In this document: piece after piece, positions 45,621 to 59,419 of the stretch
Layout of the letters: each line of letters opens with the position of its first letter
Position numbering within the stretch: position 1 is the first letter of the stretch
Source: Cephalopachus bancanus
Lineage: Eukaryota > Chordata > Mammalia > Primates > Tarsiidae
NCBI GenBank assembly: GCA_027257055.1
Contig: JAPVLO010000570.1
Coordinates: 1,130,001 to 1,194,000 of the forward strand
Direction of reading: 5' to 3'
DNA: 64,000 nucleotides
Notes under the pieces: model-generated
What the model saw: only the letters and a program-made list of their open reading frames with translations
Told to the model about the DNA's origin: nothing
Databases searched by the model: none
Made by a program: the position numbers and the translations under genes

Positions 45621-45839
45621 ATTGATTTTTTTTTTTAAGATGTAAAGGTACAATTGAGGATTAGGTATACAAGTGGACATCATACAGGTAAATTTTGGTT
45701 CTCCTTTTGGCCCCCACTTTGCCTGGTTTGAGATCAGGTACCCTTATTGATGTTGTGGCTCCACCCCCACCCCAGTAGCATGCCTCTATTTCCAATCCCT
45801 TCTTTACAGTATTAAAGTAAATGTTCAGGGTCGACTTGT

Positions 45840-48800
45840 GAGAACATATGTCACTCTGTCTTTTGTTTCTGTGATAGGTCATTGAGTATTATAGACTCTA
45901 AATCCATACAAAGTTTCAGTGAAGTCCATATGTTTTTCCTTCTATACAGCTACATAATATTCCATTATGCATATGTACCACAATCTGTTATCCAGTCCAA
46001 TTTCAATGGGCAACATGGTTGGTTCCATATTTTTGCTATTGTGAACAGTGCTGCAATATACATGCATGTGCAGGTATCTTTTTTGTAGAACAATTTGAGT
46101 TCCCCCCAGGTATATTCCCAGTAGGGGAATGCTGTGTCATATGGAAGGTCAATTTCTAGTTCTTTTAGAATTCACTACACTGTTTTCCATAGAGGTTGAA
46201 CTAGTTTGCATTCATACCAGCAGTGTAGAAGCATTCCCTTTTCTCCACATTCTCACCAGCATCTGTTGTTATTTGTTTTATTAATGATGGCCATTCTTAC
46301 TGGGGTTATGTGGCATCTCAATGTGGTTTTGATTCACATTTCGCTGATGATTAGTGAGACTAAACACTTTTTCATGCGTCTGTTGGCTGCCTGTGTATCT
46401 TCTTTTCAGAAGTGTCTATTCATGTCTTTTGCCCACTTTTTAATGGGACTGTTTTTCCTTTTTGGCACATTTGAGTTTCTTATAGATTCTGAATGTTAGG
46501 CCTTTGTCAGATATATAGTTGGCAAATATTTTTTTCCAGTCTGTGGGCTGTCTCCTCATTCTCTTGATGGCTTATGTTGCTTTGCAGTAGCTTTTCATTT
46601 TAATGAGGTCACACTTTATCTTGTTTCTTATGGCATGGACACCTGGGGTTTTGATCCAGAATTGGTTGTCTACTCTGATTTCTGTAAGGGTGTCTCCTGC
46701 GTTTTCTAAGATTCTTATATTTTAAGGCTTTACATTTAGGTCTTTGATCCATTCAGAGTTGATTTTTGTGTATGATGATATGTAAGGGTCCTGTTTCAAT
46801 CTTTTGCATGTGGTCACCCAATTTTCCCAGCAACATTTTCTGAATAGGTTCTCCTCTGCCCAGGGTTGTTGGCAGAGGCTTTGTCGAGGATGATTAAGAA
46901 ATTGAAGTTTTGCTTCCAGAATATCTGTCCTGTTCCATTGGTCCATATGCCCATTCTTGTAGCAATACCAGGCTGTTTTGATTATTGTAGCCTTACAGTT
47001 ACATTTTAAAGTCTGGAAGTATAATTCCTTCCACATTGTTTTTTGTTTGTTTGTTTTGGTTTGGTTTGGTTTGGTTTTTTTGCTAAGGATTATTTTGGCT
47101 ACTCATGGTCATTTATGTTTCCATCAGAATTTCTGTATTGTCATTTCCAGGTTTGAGAAGAATTATGTTGGTAATTTATTTATTTATTTATTTATTATTT
47201 TTTATTTTTTTGAGTTGGAGTCTCACTCTGTCGCCCAGACTGGAGTGCAGTGGCCACTCCCAGCCACCGCATCCTTCCGCCTCAGCCTTCCAAGTGGCTG
47301 GAACTACAGGCACATACTACCACGCCCGACTGATTTTTTGATTTATTGTAGAGATGAGGTCTCGCTGCCCAGGCGGGTCTCGAACCTGCGGGCTCAGGCA
47401 ATCCACTCACCTCAACCTCCCAAAGGCGCAGGATTACAAGCTGAGCCACCGAGCCTGGCTAATATTGGTAATTTAATGGGTATTGCATTGAATCTGTAGA
47501 TTGCCTTTGGTAGGTAGTCTTCTTATCCATGAGCATGGAATATTTTTCCATTTGTTTGTGTCGTCTTGGATTTCTTTGAGTATTGTTTTGTTCTCTTCAT
47601 TGCTAAGGTCTTTCACTTCTCTAGTTGGGAAGATGCCAAAGTTCTCTGACTGTTTGTCTTTGGTGTACAAAAATGTTACTGTCTTTTGCACATGTATTTT
47701 GTAACCTGACACTTTGCCAAAGTCCTTTATGAGAGAAAGGAGGTTTTTGACAGGTTCTCTGTCCTATTTGGATATCCCTGATTTCCTTCTCTTGTCTAAT
47801 TGCTCTTGCTAAGACTTCCAGCACAATGTTGAACAGGAGGGGTGAGAGTGGGCAGCCTTGTCTTGTCCTCATTTCAGGGGAAATGCTTCCAGTTTCTGTC
47901 CATTTGGCAATATGCTGGCTGTGGATTTATCGCAGATGGCACTTACTATTTTGAAGTATGTTCCTTCTATGCCTAGGTATCCAAGAGTGTTTATCAAGAA
48001 GGGATTCTGGATTTTATCAAAATCTTTTCCTGTATCAAATGATATAATTATGAGGTTCTTGTTTTTACATCTGTTATTGGATTTAATTACATCTATGGTC
48101 TTGGAGATGTTGAACCTGCCAAGCATCCTGGGGATGAAGCCTACTTGGTCATGGTGGATGATTTTTGAAATGTGTTATTGGATACAATTTGCTAGAATCT
48201 GGTTAAAAATTTTTGCTTCTATGTTCATTAGGGATATTGACCTGTAGTTCTCTTTTTTTGTTGGGTCTTTACCCAGTATGGATATCAGTTTAAATTTAGC
48301 TTTGTAAAATGATTCGGGGAGAATTCTGTTTTTATCAACTGCCTGGAATACTTTTAGTAGAATTGGTATATCTCTTTCATATATGTTTTTTAGAATTCCA
48401 CTTGAAAGCTATCAGGTCCAGGGCTTTTTTTGGTAGGTAGTTTTCTTATGATGGAGTTGATTTCATGTGTTGTTATTCATCTATTTAGTGCCTCAATGTC
48501 TTCTTATTTCAACCTGGGAGTTTGTGTGATGTCAGTAAGTCCTCCATTTCATTTAAGTTATCAAGATTGTTTTCATACAGATTTACATAGTAATCTCTGA
48601 TAATCTTTTGTATTTCTTCAGGATCAGTTGTGATTTGATCATTTGCATTTCTGATTATGTTTATTTGGACTTTTTCTTTCTTTTTCTTGGTCATTCTGGC
48701 TAGGGGTACATCAAGCTTGTTTATTCTTACAAAGAACCAGCTTTTTGTTTTGTTGACTTATTATATGATATATTTGTCTTCTATGTCCCATATTTGGGCA

Positions 48801-49850
48801 TTTACTTTGGTGATCTGGATTCTTCTGCAAAAGTTAGGGTTTGGTTGTCTTGTCTCTTCAGCTCCTTTAGGTAATTTGTTAGTTTGTTAACTTGTGATTG
48901 CTCGATTTTCTTGATGTGTGTTCATAGATATATTAATTCCCCTCTTAGAACTGTTTTCATGGCATCCCAGAGGTTTTGGTAAGATGTTTTTCATTTTCAT
49001 TTGTTTCCAGGAATATTTAATTTCTTTTTTGATTTCTGTGTTGACCCAATAGTTGTTCAGCATGATGCTGGTTAGTGTCCATGCTTTTGTGGGTTTTGGG
49101 GGAATCTTGTCGGTGGTGAAATTTATTTTTATTCCATTATTGTATAAGGCTGTGCATGACAGTATTTTGATCTCATGGAGTTTGTTTATACTTGATTTAT
49201 GGCTGAAGCTGTGATCTATCTTGGAGTACATTCCATGTGATGATGACTAGAATGTATATTATGTGGTTGTTGTGTAGAGTGTTCTATAGGTATCTATTAA
49301 GTACATTAGGTCAACTGTCAAGTTGAGGTTCCAGACCTCTTTGTTGATTTTTTGCCTCAATGATCTATCTAGGGTTGTAAGTGGGATATTTAAGTTCCCA
49401 GCTATAATAGTGTTAGAGCCAATATGATTTTTAACTTTACTTAGTAATTGCTTTATAAATGCTGGTGCTCCTGTGTTAGGTTCATATCTGTATAGGATGG
49501 ATATACCTTGTTGATGAATTGAACATTTTATCATTATGTAGTGTCTTTCTGTATCTTTTAAAATTTTAGATTGCTTAAAAGTTTTTTGTTTTTTTTTAAT
49601 ATTTAGATCATGACTCCTGCCTTCTTTTTTGACCCTTTCACCTGGAAATTTAGTTTTCATTCTCTAACTTTGAGTCTGCATGTGCCCCTTATGGTGAGAT
49701 GAGTTTCCTGGATGCAGAAAATAATTGGGTCACAGTTTTTTAATACAGTTTGCCATTTTGTGTCTTTTCACTGGTGCATTTAGTCCATTCACATTCAGGA
49801 CTAAATTCATGTTCATCCCTATCATGAGTTTCTTATAAAGTTTTTTCTTT
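45840..49850 (-). pseudogene. L1 ORF2 pseudogene (minus-strand L1)
   Basis: Pieces of the endonuclease (49660-49259, with NTIIAGNLNIPLTTLDRS, and 49231-48887), RT (48694-48509, 48126-47869, 47872-47621) and C-terminal domain (47036-46722) are found in changing frames. An Alu lies within the RT part at 47203-47460. It is inactive. Confidence 0.88.
47203..47460 (-). mobile_element. Alu, lineage-specific type, with internal deletion
   Basis: This is a reverse Alu lacking about 25 bp of the right arm (between ccaccgc and atccttccgcc). The duplication ttggtaattta is present on both sides. Confidence 0.93.
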
Positions 49851-49984
49851 GTTTTTTTTTTTTTCTTTTACCTTTTGGGTTGATGTATGTGTGTCTTATC
49901 ATGTTTGCAGTTGTGATGCAATCTCTGTTAATTCTGTGTTCTCCTGGTCTCTTAGGAAGTGCATGCTTATTCTTTTTTTCTTTC

Positions 49985-51060
49985 TTCTGTGATTAATACT
50001 TTTTTAATGTCTCCTGTAGAGCTTGTCTGGAAGCTGCATAATCTCTTAAGGATTGGATATCTGGGAAGAATCTTAATTCTCTATTGCTGATGAAGCTGAG
50101 CTTGACTGGGTAGGAAATTATTGGCTGAAATAGTTGATCTTTGAGGATTTTGAATATTGGACTCCTGTCCCTTCTAGCTTTTAGTGTTTCTGCTGATAGA
50201 TCTGCTGCCAATGTGATTGGTTTTCCCTGGTAGTCTGACCTTTCTCTTTTACTGTCTTTAGGAATTTTTTTTACCTACTTTATATAGGTGAATTGCTATG
50301 TGTCTAGGGATTAGTCCTCTCATTTGATGTGGGGATTCTCTCTATCTCTTCTGTTTGGATGGTCACATCTCTGGTGAGATGGGGAAAGTTTCTTGGATAA
50401 ATTCCAGGAATATTTTTTTCCAAGGTGTCCTCCATTTTCCTTTCTTCTTCTGGGATACAAATCCAGTGTAGATTTAGCTTCTTGATATAATCATACATCC
50501 TTTGGAGTCTTTGTTCTTTCCTTCTGAGCTTGCTTTCTATGAGTTTTACAGTTGGGCCAATTCTGTTTTTTTTTTAATTTTTTTATTTGAGTTGGAGTCT
50601 CACTCTGTCACCCAGACTGGAATGAAGTGGCTTCTCCCGGTCACTGCAGTCTCAACCTGCTGGGCTCCAGAGATCTTTCTGCCTCAGCCTTCCAAGTAGC
50701 TGGAACTACAGACACATGCTACCATGCCCCAGCTAATTTTTTGATTTATTGTAGAGATGAGGTCTCACCAAGTTGCTCAGGTGGGTCTTGAACCCATGGG
50801 CTCAGGCAACCCACTCGCCTCAGCCTCCCAAGGCTTGGGATTACATGTTGAGACACCGAGCCCAGCAATTCTATGTTTTTGTCTTCAAGTTCTGAGATTA
50901 TTTCTTCTGCTTGATTAATTCTGCTCTCCATGATTGTCTTCTTGTTACTTATTACCTAGATGAAACTTTTTATGCCAAAAATTAATGTTACAAGTTCTTT
51001 CCATGTTGCATCTTGTCTTTCTTGAGTTTTATTCACTTTTTCCATTCATTCCCTAATCCC
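49985..51060 (-). pseudogene. L1 ORF1 pseudogene (minus-strand L1)
   Basis: The ORF1p C-terminal domain is at 50211-49993 (with IFKILKDQLFQPIISYPVKL). A middle piece lies at 50498-50304 and a coiled-coil piece, beginning MESRINQAEEIISELEDKNI, at 50931 and before. An Alu interrupts it (50568-50865). Frames are broken. Confidence 0.85.
50568..50865 (-). mobile_element. Alu, lineage-specific dimeric type
   Basis: A reverse copy with a two-part T-rich head. Flanks share ccaattct/gcaattct. It is more diverged than the other young copies. Confidence 0.9.
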
Positions 51061-51628
51061 TGTTGTTTTCTGGGGCCAGTCATTGGTAACTTCCATGGTT
51101 TGGGCTCTGAAGTCTGATATTTCAAGCATTTTATCTTTGTTACCCTGGGAATTACCTGTGGTCTTCCATTGATTTTTCTTCATTTGTGACAGATCTCTTT
51201 CTTGTCTCCTTAGTTCCATTATTCAGTAGCAGTGGGAAAGGCTTTCACATCTCATGTTTTCTCAGTCCTCTGTTCGTCTCTGATCAGGGCTCTGAATTTA
51301 TTATATTTTGAAATAGTGCTGTGGGTGGGAGACTTTGTCGTCTCTTGTAGTTTTGAGAGTCAAATAAGGTGGAGAATGGGGAGCTAGAATCAAAAACTGC
51401 TTGCAAATCACAATGTTAACTTATTGTGGTATGGGTTCCCTAAGACCCACTCCCCACCACCACTCTATATGATGATGCAGTAGGTATGTGTGTTTACCTC
51501 CTGAGTCCAAGATACAGTAACAACAATGAGGAAAACATAAAAAGGTAGAATGAAATAAAATGGACAAAAATAAAAAAAATATATAAATGCAGGAAAAACA
51601 AAAGCAGAAACCAATGCAAAAGCAATTT

Positions 51629-51655
51629 CACACACACACACACACACACACACAC
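51629..51655. repeat. (CA)n microsatellite in L1 5' UTR
   Basis: An uninterrupted run of CA units within the A/C-rich L1 tract. Confidence 0.95.
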
Positions 51656-52927
51656 CAAAATAAACTGGTAAAAAAGCAAACAAAAAAACAGGAAAACCAA
51701 ACACACACACCCCCATGCACACACACAAATACGTCCAAAACAAAATGAAAGGAGAAGAAAAAAAGAGAAGAGAAAAACAGTAATTCAAATCAAACACTCA
51801 CACATACATTCACATACACATTAAACTGCAAAATAGAAGAACAAAAACCAAAACAAACAACCAAAAAAAAGAAAATCCTGAAAGATGAACACTCAATCAT
51901 TCACATACACATTAAAACAGAAAACAAAAACAAAAGATGAAAGAAAGAAAAATAAAGAAGAAAGAAAAAAGTAAAAGAAAAAATGTGGGAGACAATGCAA
52001 ATGGAACCCTCACGTATACATTCATGCATGACAGAAAGAGAAACAAACAAAACAACCTACCCTCTTGTGGCAGGTTCTGTAATTTTCCCTTTCTGCTGCT
52101 CACATGTAAGCCCCTCTGCTGTCTCCTGCAGTGTTGTGACCTTATTTATAATCTCCCCTGTTTCTGGCAGGCAAAGGAGGAGGAGGCAGTGAGGGTGGGT
52201 GGAACTTCAGTCCTCCCCTCCTACTCTGATATGATCAAGTGAGGAGGTGCGTGATTGTCTCATCTACAAGTACTGATGTGGGGGTGCCCCAGCCAGGCTT
52301 ATCTTGGAGTAGAGTCCTCCTATTGCAATTGATGTACAATCTCCAACTGGGCTCATCCCTCTCAGTTGTGCCCCTTTTGTGTGGTTCTGACATTCAAAGG
52401 ATTGCTGGATAGGAGGGGATTGGGTCAGCCCCGGACTCACTACTGATCTCTTCTGGGGTCCTCCTCATCCTTTTCTGGTCACATTGCTTTTCCACTGACT
52501 GAATCAGAGTGGGGGTGGGTGGGACACCTGAGACTCAGCACTTTTCCTGTCCTTCCAGAGTTTGTGCTTTTGGTATAATCCTTCTGGGTTATGATCAGCC
52601 CAAGTAGTTAATCTCCCAGTCACAAAGACTGGGTCTGTTGCTCTGTGGTGAGTATGCTAGAGCAATTTCTTGCCCAGTTTTCAAGATGGTGGTAGGGTGC
52701 CTCTTTCATCGTTCTCAGTTGGGCTCTGCCTCTGACCTCTCTTGCTATGCTCCCTCCACAGCCCTTGCTACCAGTGTCTGGGCTTGTGCTGCAGTGCTGA
52801 GGCAGAGCCTTGAGCTGACAGTCACTCCCAGCAGCTTCATTCTGGGAAGGGTTTAGTGATTTTTTAAAAATACTGGCACTTGGCTTCTGCAAACCGGGAA
52901 GCTCTAGGGTCCAAGCAGAGCATCTCT

Positions 52928-53289
52928 GATTTTTTCTTTTTTCTTTTTTTTTTTGGTTAAGCTATTCCTTATTTTGTAGGAGTAGAAGATATCTTGTAAA
53001 AAATTGATAGCAATGAAAATATTTGCTTAAGCTAAGAAAATGGAGTTGATACAGTCAAAATACCTTTGGTTGTCACTTGGAATAAAAAATAAATCCATAC
53101 ATTAGATTTTTTGGTCATATGACATATAAACTTATTTTGCACTTTTAGTAAATTTATTTCACCATTCCTATTAACTCTTTATAGGACTTTTCCTTAAATT
53201 CTCCTTTGAAGCAGTCTCAATATATTACTGGTTGTCTTATTAACTAATGCATTGAATCCACTTTTTGATGCATGTGTGTTGTATATTTG
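52928..53289. other. AT-rich stretch, no feature recognised
   Basis: A short gap between the L1 5' end and the LTR-like relic. Nothing identified. Confidence 0.4.
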
Positions 53290-53595
53290 CATGTTTTCAT
53301 TTTAAAAAAATTATACTTGTTGAGAGAGTTAGAGGAAACTTTAGGACAGACACACAGGGAAGACACACAGAGAAGAGTATGTGAAGATAGTGGTAGAGAG
53401 ATTGGAGTGATGTTGCTAGAAGCCAAGGAATTACAAGGACTGCTGACAGCCACTGGAAGCTAGAAGAGAGAATTCTCAGAGCCATGGAAGGCCGAGTGTC
53501 AATGCTTATGCTTTGGTTTCAGATCTCTGGCCTCTGGAAGTGTAAGAGAATACATTTCTGTTCTTTTAAACTACTTAGAACTTTACATGATGTAC
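53290..53595 (+). mobile_element. Old LTR-like relic (MLT1-type)
   Basis: The order agaggaaactttaggacagacac, gaagatagtggtagagagattgg, gccaaggaattacaaggac, ctggcctctggaagtgtaagagaataca, tctgttcttttaaactac is familiar from ERVL-MaLR LTR ends. Family by recognition only. Confidence 0.55.
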
Positions 53596-54679
53596 AGATC
53601 ATCAGTCAGAAATTCCCAGATTTTCTGGCAAGATGGCAGTGGGATAGGTCAGACCGTGAGAGTCTCCACAAAAGCAAGCATCCATAAAGACTTCCTGCAT
53701 GAATGGGTGCATGCCAGTGGGTGAGAGAAAGTCCAACTGAGGGGAAACTGGGGTTCATGAACCTGGGGCTGTCCTCCAGAGATGACTGCAATCCCTCACC
53801 ACCCTGAGATTAAAGCTGCCACACACAGGATTGACTGCTGCCCTTAGGACTTTCCTGAGAAAGGCCTGCTGAATATGGCTGATTCTTATCACCTGGTGCA
53901 CAACCCACACCATCACCAGTGACAGCAAAACTGCTGGAGCTGCAGATCCGTGGAGAGAGAATCAGGGAGAACTGGAGGAAAACCCCACCACCAGTGAGGA
54001 AATGCCAAGTTGAGCCATTTTCTCTGTCCTGGGCTCAGCCAAAGACCTTCATTGCCCTGCTCATTTCCAACCAGCCTCCATTTTGGGACCTAGAGATAAC
54101 ACTCCTCCACACTTGGTCAGACATGTTGGATCTGTGTGGGAGGTTTGACAAGCAGCAAGCTGGTGGGCAAAACTATATCCTCACTGCATGGACTGATTGT
54201 AAGGCAGTGGGAAGCAGGTTCCAGGGGGCTCTGCAGATACGGAGATCTGCAGATCGATTCTGAATCACAGCTCCCTCCTCAATTAAATCTCAAAATTGCA
54301 AAAAGTACCACCCCCACTACAGTCCAGTTTCAGAATTGAACAAAGTCGGAAGATTCACATAAGGAAAAATAGGAGATTGAGCAAGCAGAAGTAAAAGCAA
54401 CTCTTCCCCCCATCCCTGAACAACAGAATTAAAGAAGAGGGGAAAAAAAGAGGGAGTAAAATCTACACAAATGAAGAAAAACCAAAAGAAGAATATGGGT
54501 CTCACACAGATCCCTGGGAGGTCAGCCACTGAGACTACAGACTTTGGAACTCAAATGATGAAGACCCTCTCCCCCCAGTAAGACTGGTCTCAAACCACAA
54601 ATTCAGATATCAAGACATTAATAGAGACAATAAATAGAAACAAGGAGAGATAAAAGGAAAAAATAAAGAAGATGATAAC

Positions 54680-55500
54680 AGAAAGCAGCAATAAAGAATA
54701 CAGTGAATGAAATAAATAACAAACTGATAAGCATGGAAAGCAGAATTAGCCAAGCAGAAGAGAGACTTTCCGAACTTGAGGACCAAAATATGGAACTAAC
54801 CCAAATTGTCAAAGACAGAAAATAACCTTAAAAAGACAGAGCAAAACTTTCAAGAGATGAGCGATTATTTTAAGAGACTGAATCTAAGATTAATTGGACT
54901 TCCTGAGGCAAAAAGAGAGACAGAGACCACCCTGGAACAAACATTCCATGAAATTATCCAAGAAAACTTCCCACATCTCATCAGTGATGTGACCATTCAG
55001 AAACAAGAGATTCAGAGAACTCCAGCAAAATGACAAATGAGTAGACCAACTCCTAGACACATAGTAATTCACCTACACAAAGTAGGTATGAAAGAAAAAA
55101 ATCCTAAAAGTATCAAGAGAAAAGGTCAGACTACCTACAGGGGAAGAAAAATTAGAAATGCAGCAGATTTATCCACAAAAACAGTTAAGTTGAGGAGAGC
55201 TTAGAGCCCAATCTTTGAATTTCACAAAGATGAAAATTTCAATGAAGAATTACCTACCCAGCTAAACTGTTTCATCAGTGATGGAGAATTAAAATCTTTT
55301 CCAGACATTTAATCCTTAAGAGCTTGTGCTGACTCCAGACCAGCTCTACAAGAAACACTTAAGAAAGTATTAAACACAGGAGAAAGGGGAAAAAGAACGA
55401 AAATGTCCTTCACAAGAATGCAGGAAAAAGATTGAAAACATACATAAATCAACCCAAAAATCAAAAGAAAGATAACAAACAAACAGCACAACAGTAACAA
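54680..55500 (+). pseudogene. L1 ORF1 pseudogene (plus-strand L1)
   Basis: A coiled-coil piece at 54731-54800 (SMESRISQAEERLSELEDQN), a middle RNA-binding piece at 54806-55033, and a C-terminal piece near 55200-55380 in several frames. Inactive. Confidence 0.82.
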
Positions 55501-55519
55501 ACTCTATAAGAATTTCATC

Positions 55520-58500
55520 ACAGGTATAAAGTCTCACATTTCAATAATTAGTCTAAGTGTGAATGGACTAAATGCACCACTGAAAATACATAGAATGGCA
55601 AAATGGATAAAATATCATGAGGCAGCAATATATTGTCTCCAAGAAACTTATCTCACCAGAAGGGACATTCACAGACTCAAAGATTTAAATCCTGCCATGC
55701 ACTTTCCCAGACCACAGTGGAATAAAAATAAATATCAACAGCAACAAAGTCCCCTCCGAACCCACGAAGACATGGACGCTAAACAGCATGATGCTAAGCA
55801 ACTCCTGGATCAACATGGAAATCAAAACAGAGAATAAAAGATACCTAGAAACCAATGAAAATGAAGAAACATCTTACCAAAAGCTCTGGAATACCATGAA
55901 AACAGTACTAAGAGGGAAATTCATATCTCTACAAACATGCATGAAGAAAATGGAAAGATCACAACTTAACAGACTAGCAAATCACCTAAGAGAGCTGGAA
56001 ATGAAATGCAAGACCACAAAAACCGTAACTTCAGCAGAAGAATCAAGATCACCAAAATAAAAGCCCAAATTTGGGACATAGAGGACAAAAATATAATACA
56101 AAAAACAAAAAAGTCAACAAAACAAAAAGCTGGTTCTTTGAAAGGATAAACAAGATTGATGGTCCCCTAGCAAGACTGACCATGAAAAAGAGAGAAAAAG
56201 CCCAAAGAAACACATCAGAAATGCAAAAGATGAAGTCACAACTGACCCTGAAGAAATACAAAAGATGATCAGAGACTACTATGTTCACTTATATGGAAAC
56301 AAACTTGAAAACCTACAGGAAATGAAGGACTTTCTGATATCACACAACCTCCCCAAGCTGAAACAAGAAGGAATCGAGACCCTAAATAGATCGATAATAA
56401 TCCAAGAAATTGACTATTTCATAAGAAAACTACCTACCCAAAAAATCCCTGGACCAGATGACTTTCCAGCAGAATTCTATGAAACATACAAGGAGGTACT
56501 GATACCAATCCTACTGTAAGTACTCCAGGCAATTGAGAAATATGGTACTCTCCCCAAATCATTTTACAAAGCTAACATAACACTGATACCCAAACCAGGC
56601 AAAGATCCAACAAAGAAAGGGAAATACAGGTCAATATTCATGATGAACATGGATGCTAAAATTCTCAACAAGATCCTAATAAACCGGATTCAACAACACA
56701 TCTCAAAAATCATTCACCACAACCAAGTAAACTTCATCCCCTGGATGTAGGGCTGGTTTAACATTTGTAATACCATAAACATAATTAAATACATCAACAG
56801 AGTAAAAACAAAAACCAAATGATTATATCATTAGATGTGGAAAAAGCATTTGATAAAATCCAGTACCTTCTTGATAAAAATCCTCAAACATCTGGACATA
56901 GATGGAACATACCTCAAAATAGTAAGAACCATCTATGAGAAACCTACAGTCAGCATACTGCTAAACAGACCTAAATTGGAACCATTTCTCCTGAAAACTG
57001 GAACAAGACACAGATGGCCACTCTCACCTCTCCTTTTCAACAGAAGTTTGGAAATCCTAGCTAGAGCAATCAGACAAGAGAAGATCAGGGGTATCCAAAC
57101 AGGAAAGAGAAAGTCAAGTTATCCCTGTTTGCAGATGACATGATTCTATACCTCGAAAACCTGAGAATCCGTCAAAAAAAACAAAAACAAAAACAAACCT
57201 TGCACTGATAAAGGATGTTGGCAAAGTCTCAGGGTATACATTAAATGTGCAAAAGACAGTCACATTTCTATACACCAACAATAAACAAACAAAAACCCAG
57301 ATAAAAAGCACAATCCCATTCACCATAGCCACACAAAAAATCAAATACCTTGGCATCTTCCTAACCAGAAATGTAAAAGACCTTTACAATGAAAACTACA
57401 AAACACTGCTCAAAGAAATCAACGATGACACAAGCAAATGCAAAAATATTCCACGCTCATGGACTGGAAGAATCAACATTGTCAAGATGTCCATCCTACT
57501 CAAGGCAATCTACAGATTTAATGCAATATCCATTAGATTACCAGCAGCATGCTTCTCAAACCTGGAAACGACAATACAGGAATTCAAATGGAAACATAAA
57601 CAATCACAAATTGTCAAAACAATCCTCAGGGAAAAAAAACAAAAAACAAAAAACACTCCCAAACTTTATCACACTCCCAGACTTTAAACTTTATTATAAA
57701 GCTACAATAATCAAAATAGTCTGTTATTGGTACAAGAACAGGCATAGAGTCCAATGGAACAGGATAGAGTAACATTGAATTGAAGCAAAACTTCAATTTC
57801 TCAACCAACTCATCTTTGACAAAGCCTCCAACAACAACCACAGGGGAGAGAACCTATTCAGTGAATGGTGCTGGGAAAACTGACCACATGCAGAAGATTA
57901 AAACAAGACCCCTACCTATCACCATACACAAAAATCAACTCTAAATGGATCAAAGAACTAACCATACCATCTCAAACTACAAGAACTTTAGAAAATGCAA
58001 GAGACACCCTTATGGAAATTGGATCTGGCAACCAATTCCTGATCAAAACCCCAAGTACCTATGCCATAAGAGATAAGATAGACAAGTGGGACCTCATCAA
58101 ACTGACAGCCTCTGCAAAGCCAAGAAACCATCAAGAGATTGGGGAGACAGTTCACAGACAGGGAAAAAATAATTAGCAAATGTATGTATCTAGGATCTAC
58201 AAGGAAATCGGACATGCCAGAAAGAAAAACAAAACAAAACAAAAAAAAGCCCCATTACAAAGTGGGCAAAAGATATGAATACAATTGTGAAAAGAAGACA
58301 TATGAGCAGTCAACAGATACATGAAAAAATTCTCAGCCTCACTAGTCATCAAAGAAATTCAAATTAAAACTACACTGAGATACCACCTAACTGCAGTCAG
58401 TATGGCTATCATCAATAATTGAAAAACAACAGATGCTAGAGAGGATGAAGCAAAAAGGGAACACTTCTACACTCGTGGGGGGAATGTAAACTTGTACAGA

Positions 58501-58855
58501 CTCTGTGTAAGACAGTGTGGAGATTCCTAAAAGATCTAGAAAATCAACCTTTCATACAGCCCCACAATTCCCCTACTCAAAACACTCTATATAAAAAGAT
58601 ACCTGCACATATATGTTTATCGCAGCATTGTCCACAGTAGCAAGAACATGGAACCAGTTGTGCTGCCCATCAAAAGAGGACTGGGTAAAAAATGTGGTAC
58701 ATATACACGATGGAATATTATACAATCATAAAGAAGAACAAAATCATGAACTTCATAGTAACCCAGATGGACTTGGAGTCTATAATACTGAGTGATCTTT
58801 CACAGAAACAAAGAACCGAGTATCACATGTTCTCCTTCATAAGGTAATCTTGAAT
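55520..58855 (+). pseudogene. L1 ORF2 pseudogene with endonuclease deletion
   Basis: The N-terminus (55559, GLNAPL and CLQETYLT) is followed after about 40 codons by sequence that lies about 500 bp further on in the inner L1 (compare 33270-33800). Much of the endonuclease is therefore gone. The RT region (56265-57143) keeps the catalytic F-A-D-D at 57128-57139, but upstream frameshifts separate it from the start. The C-terminal domain ends at about 58855. Inactive. Confidence 0.87.
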
Positions 58856-59419
58856 AATTATCATAATACTATAAGAAAAAGATTGGCAGTAGCAGGAAAC
58901 TTCCAGGAGGGGGACAGGGAAGGGAGACTGGCAATAGTGGGAATCTGCCTGGGGAATGGGAACACACCTCATCAACTAGGGTACCTGCATAATGAACATT
59001 TGTATACCTAACCCTGAATTGTACCCTACATTTTTAAAAATAAAAATCACACTTTAGAAGAAATAAAAAATATAATATATACTGAATGATAAGGCATTGT
59101 TATGTATAGGGTGTTGCTTACCTGTTCTGACCATTCTTTGTTTCAATTTTTTTAATAATAAAGAGGAGGGTTACAATTCAAGATTAGGTATACAAGTGAT
59201 AAATGTACACATAAAGTTTGGACCTCCCTTTTGTCCCCATTTTGCCAAGGGTGAGATCCGGTACTCTTATTAATGTTATGTGCACCCCACCTTAGCCTGG
59301 CAGTTTCCCACTATTGCCAATCCCTTTCATATAGTATTATGGTGATTGTTCAGGGTCCACTTCTAAGTAAGACCACGTGGTATTTAGTTCTTTTTTTCTG
59401 TGATATATCACTTAGTATA

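Larger units (their letters stand above)
45625..52927 (-). mobile_element. Near full-length L1 with two Alu insertions
   Basis: Read on the minus strand: 5' UTR about 52927-51060 (including an A/C-rich tract 51520-52010), ORF1 about 51060-49985, ORF2 about 49850-45840, then 3' UTR and a T-run tail at 45625-45640. Two Alus interrupt it (47203, 50568). Flanks with gattttttt-type text on both sides may be a target duplication, but the T-richness makes this uncertain. Confidence 0.88.
53618..59060 (+). mobile_element. Full-length L1 with internal deletion
   Basis: A 5' UTR start (ggcaagatggcagtggg at about 53629), ORF1 (about 54680-55500), ORF2 (about 55520-58855), 3' UTR and A-rich tail (59030-59050). 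About 500 bp of ORF2 endonuclease coding is missing near 55690, so the element is about 5.4 kb. There is no obvious target duplication. Confidence 0.88.

Noticed and set aside
51465..51797. 110-codon minus-strand frame rich in F, C and V as a membrane protein.
   Set aside because: It is the translation of the low-complexity CA/A-rich tract of an L1 5' UTR.
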